Part shown: piece by piece, positions 62,668 to 64,000 of the stretch
How positions within the stretch are numbered: position 1 is the first letter of the stretch
Layout: every line of letters starts with the position of its first letter
Assembly: GCA_014379965.1 (NCBI GenBank)
Contig: JACMKU010000079.1
Location: 1 to 64,000 of the forward strand
Reading direction: 5' to 3'
Source of the DNA: Chitinophagaceae bacterium
Lineage (GTDB): Bacteria > Bacteroidota > Bacteroidia > Chitinophagales > Chitinophagaceae
Length of the DNA: 64,000 nucleotides
Translations under genes and position numbers: made by a program
Notes under the pieces: generated by a model
Database searches by the model: none
What the model was told of the DNA's origin: nothing
The model's input: the letters and a program-made list of their open reading frames with translations, nothing else

Positions 62668-64000
62668 ATGGCCAGGTTTCTTGTCTTTGCATTTTTTGGT
62701 GTTGTCGCTTGTTTGGGTTCGTCGGCGCAATTGAATTCCGACAATGAATACCGGAAACCCCTTAAGGAAGTGTTGGGTGACATACAGAAGACGTACTCTG
62801 TAAAAATAAAGTTCGATGAAAAAATGGTGGCAGATAAAACGGTCGCCTACGCAGACTGGAAGTATCGCCCCGATTTTGATGAAACGGTCGACAATATCCT
62901 GAAACCGCTGGATATGAAACTGAAGAAAGACGGAGATAATCAATATAAGCTGAGTTATTTTGAATACTACCGTTGGGAAGTCAAGGAAGGTTGGGCTGAA
63001 TTGGATCGAATCGCTGCGCAGTACAAGACAATGGGTGAATGGGAGAAACGCAAGGCCGAATTGAGAGCTTGTATAAAAGATGCATTGCAGTTATCGCATC
63101 TGCCTGCCGATCCTGGTACCAGGCCTATCACTTCTCCTGTACGAAAGTATGATGGTTATACGGTTGAGAACATGGCGATTGAAATATTGCCTGGAGTTTG
63201 GATCAACGGCTCTTTGTATAAACCGGCAAAGTACAAAGGCAAAATCCCCGTGATATTGAATCCAGATGGACACTGGGAGAAGCAACGATATCGACCCGAC
63301 TGTCAATATCGTTGTGCTGCATTTGCCAGAATGGGAGCCATGGCATTCAGTTATGATCTCTTCGCCTGGGGTGAATCCATGTTGCAATTTAAATACGAGG
63401 ACCATCGCCGTAGCCTTGCCATGACGATACAGGCTTTGGGTGCGATCCGTATCCTCGATTATTTATTGGCGCAGAAAGATGCCGATACAAGCCGCGTTGC
63501 GATTACAGGTGGAAGTGGTGGCGGCAGTCATACCGTTTTAATGACCGCTTTGGATGATCGCATAAAAGTCTCTGCGCCAGTAGTAGCCATCAGCTCTTAT
63601 TTCTATGGGGGCTGCCCCTGCGAAAGCGGAATGGACATCCATAGCTGTGTTGGCCGAACCAACAATGTAGAGATTGCCGCGATGGCGGCGCCACGTCCAC
63701 AGCTTTTGATTAGTGATGGCGGCGACTGGACAGATAAAACGCCGGAACACGATTTCCCGTACCTGCAAAAAATGTACAGCTGGTACGGTAGAAAGGAGAG
63801 CGTTCAGAATGTACACCTGCCCAATGACAAACATGACTTTTCCATCAGTAAACGTGTTCCATTGTATGAGTTCATGGCAAGGGAATTAAGGCTCAACCTG
63901 AAGGCGATACAGGATGTAACTGGCAATATCGATGAATCAAAAATCACCATAGAGCCTGAACAGGCATTATTTGTTTTTGGTGATAACGGAGAAAAACTCC
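62668..64000 (+). CDS. Secreted alpha/beta-hydrolase esterase with secretin-like N-terminus, CE19 candidate (cut by window edge)
   Basis: The frame from ATG 62668 is open to the window end (about 444 residues). The signal peptide ends near SSAQ. Residues about 25-95 (LKEVLGDIQKTYSVKIKFDE, FDETVDNILKPLDMKL) resemble an STN/secretin short domain. The hydrolase domain follows, with nucleophile Ser in GGSGGGSHT, the FSYDLFAWGES segment and a likely His in NDKHDFS; the candidate acid is in ISDGGDWTD. I recall a pectin methylesterase of this fold (CE19) in RG-II loci, so removal of methyl ester groups is the best guess; acetyl esterase is the alternative. Confidence 0.7.
   Translation, partial: MARFLVFAFFGVVACLGSSAQLNSDNEYRKPLKEVLGDIQKTYSVKIKFDEKMVADKTVAYADWKYRPDFDETVDNILKPLDMKLKKDGDNQYKLSYFEYYRWEVKEGWAELDRIAAQYKTMGEWEKRKAELRACIKDALQLSHLPADPGTRPITSPVRKYDGYTVENMAIEILPGVWINGSLYKPAKYKGKIPVILNPDGHWEKQRYRPDCQYRCAAFARMGAMAFSYDLFAWGESMLQFKYEDHRRSLAMTIQALGAIRILDYLLAQKDADTSRVAITGGSGGGSHTVLMTALDDRIKVSAPVVAISSYFYGGCPCESGMDIHSCVGRTNNVEIAAMAAPRPQLLISDGGDWTDKTPEHDFPYLQKMYSWYGRKESVQNVHLPNDKHDFSISKRVPLYEFMARELRLNLKAIQDVTGNIDESKITIEPEQALFVFGDNGEKL

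Noticed and set aside
62506-62943. 145-residue minus-strand frame
   Set aside because: It is antisense to the end of the symporter and start of the esterase, both with clear family motifs; no recognisable domain or signal.

Overview
The window comes from a Bacteroidota genome, most likely a Chitinophagaceae-type soil or plant-litter organism. The evidence is a SusC/SusD pair, many secreted glycoside hydrolases with leading signal peptides, promoters of the TTG-N20-TAnnTTT type, and dispersed intergenic repeats of a kind I associate with that group. No rRNA, tRNA, CRISPR array, transposase or phage gene was seen. Apart from a divergent, truncated P-type Ca2+ ATPase at the left edge (1-1046, minus strand), everything is on the plus strand and forms one very large polysaccharide utilization locus (PUL) that runs off the right edge.

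The enzyme set points to pectin and specifically to rhamnogalacturonan II (RG-II). It includes two PL1 pectate lyases, four GH2, a GH95 with the fucosidase/L-galactosidase catalytic residues, two GH78 rhamnosidases (one fused to a sialidase-like propeller), a GH140-type apiosidase, a GH43, a retaining GH97, a candidate GH138 galacturonidase, and an adjacent propeller plus (alpha/alpha)6 pair that looks like a split GH143/GH142 enzyme for the DHA/arabinofuranose side chain. A serine esterase with a secretin-like N-terminus at the right edge may be a CE19 pectin methylesterase. These family calls come from motif recognition only; the RG-II assignment is an inference from their combination.

Layout. 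(i) 1374-6116: GH97 and GH2. (ii) 6593-12432: an intracellular module (MaoC-like hydratase, a solute-binding-like protein without signal peptide, two class III CoA transferases, an L-fuconolactonase-like amidohydrolase, a Gfo/Idh/MocA dehydrogenase), continuing without a break into secreted enzymes 12442-28958 (PL1, GH138-like, GH95, GH2-malectin, GH78, Zn-alcohol dehydrogenase, GH2). (iii) 29144-44043: DUF3826-like protein, SusC, SusD, PL1, beta-helix protein, FucP-type transporter, GH140, GH43. (iv) 44129-54107: GH143-like, GH142-like, GH2, GH78-sialidase fusion. (v) 54119-62663: two sodium:solute symporters flanking two DHDPS/NAL-family aldolases, an Fe-alcohol dehydrogenase, PdxA-type dehydrogenase and DUF1537 kinase. 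(vi) 62668 to the edge: esterase.

Two transcription units (starting at 6593 and 29144) share a 39-bp element (32/39 identical) containing AGTAAAA direct repeats with a 21-bp period, ending exactly in the -33 hexamer of a promoter with identical 20-bp spacing. This looks like a common AraC-type activator site; no regulator gene lies in the window.

The most interesting inferences are: a pathway in which DHA from RG-II is split by an NAL-type aldolase to pyruvate and D-threuronate, reduced to D-threonate, phosphorylated by the DUF1537 kinase and decarboxylated by the PdxA-type enzyme to DHAP (the stereochemistry works out); a rhamnosidase-sialidase fusion matching the Rha-Kdo disaccharide of RG-II; and a CoA-dependent module embedded in a carbohydrate locus with no described role.
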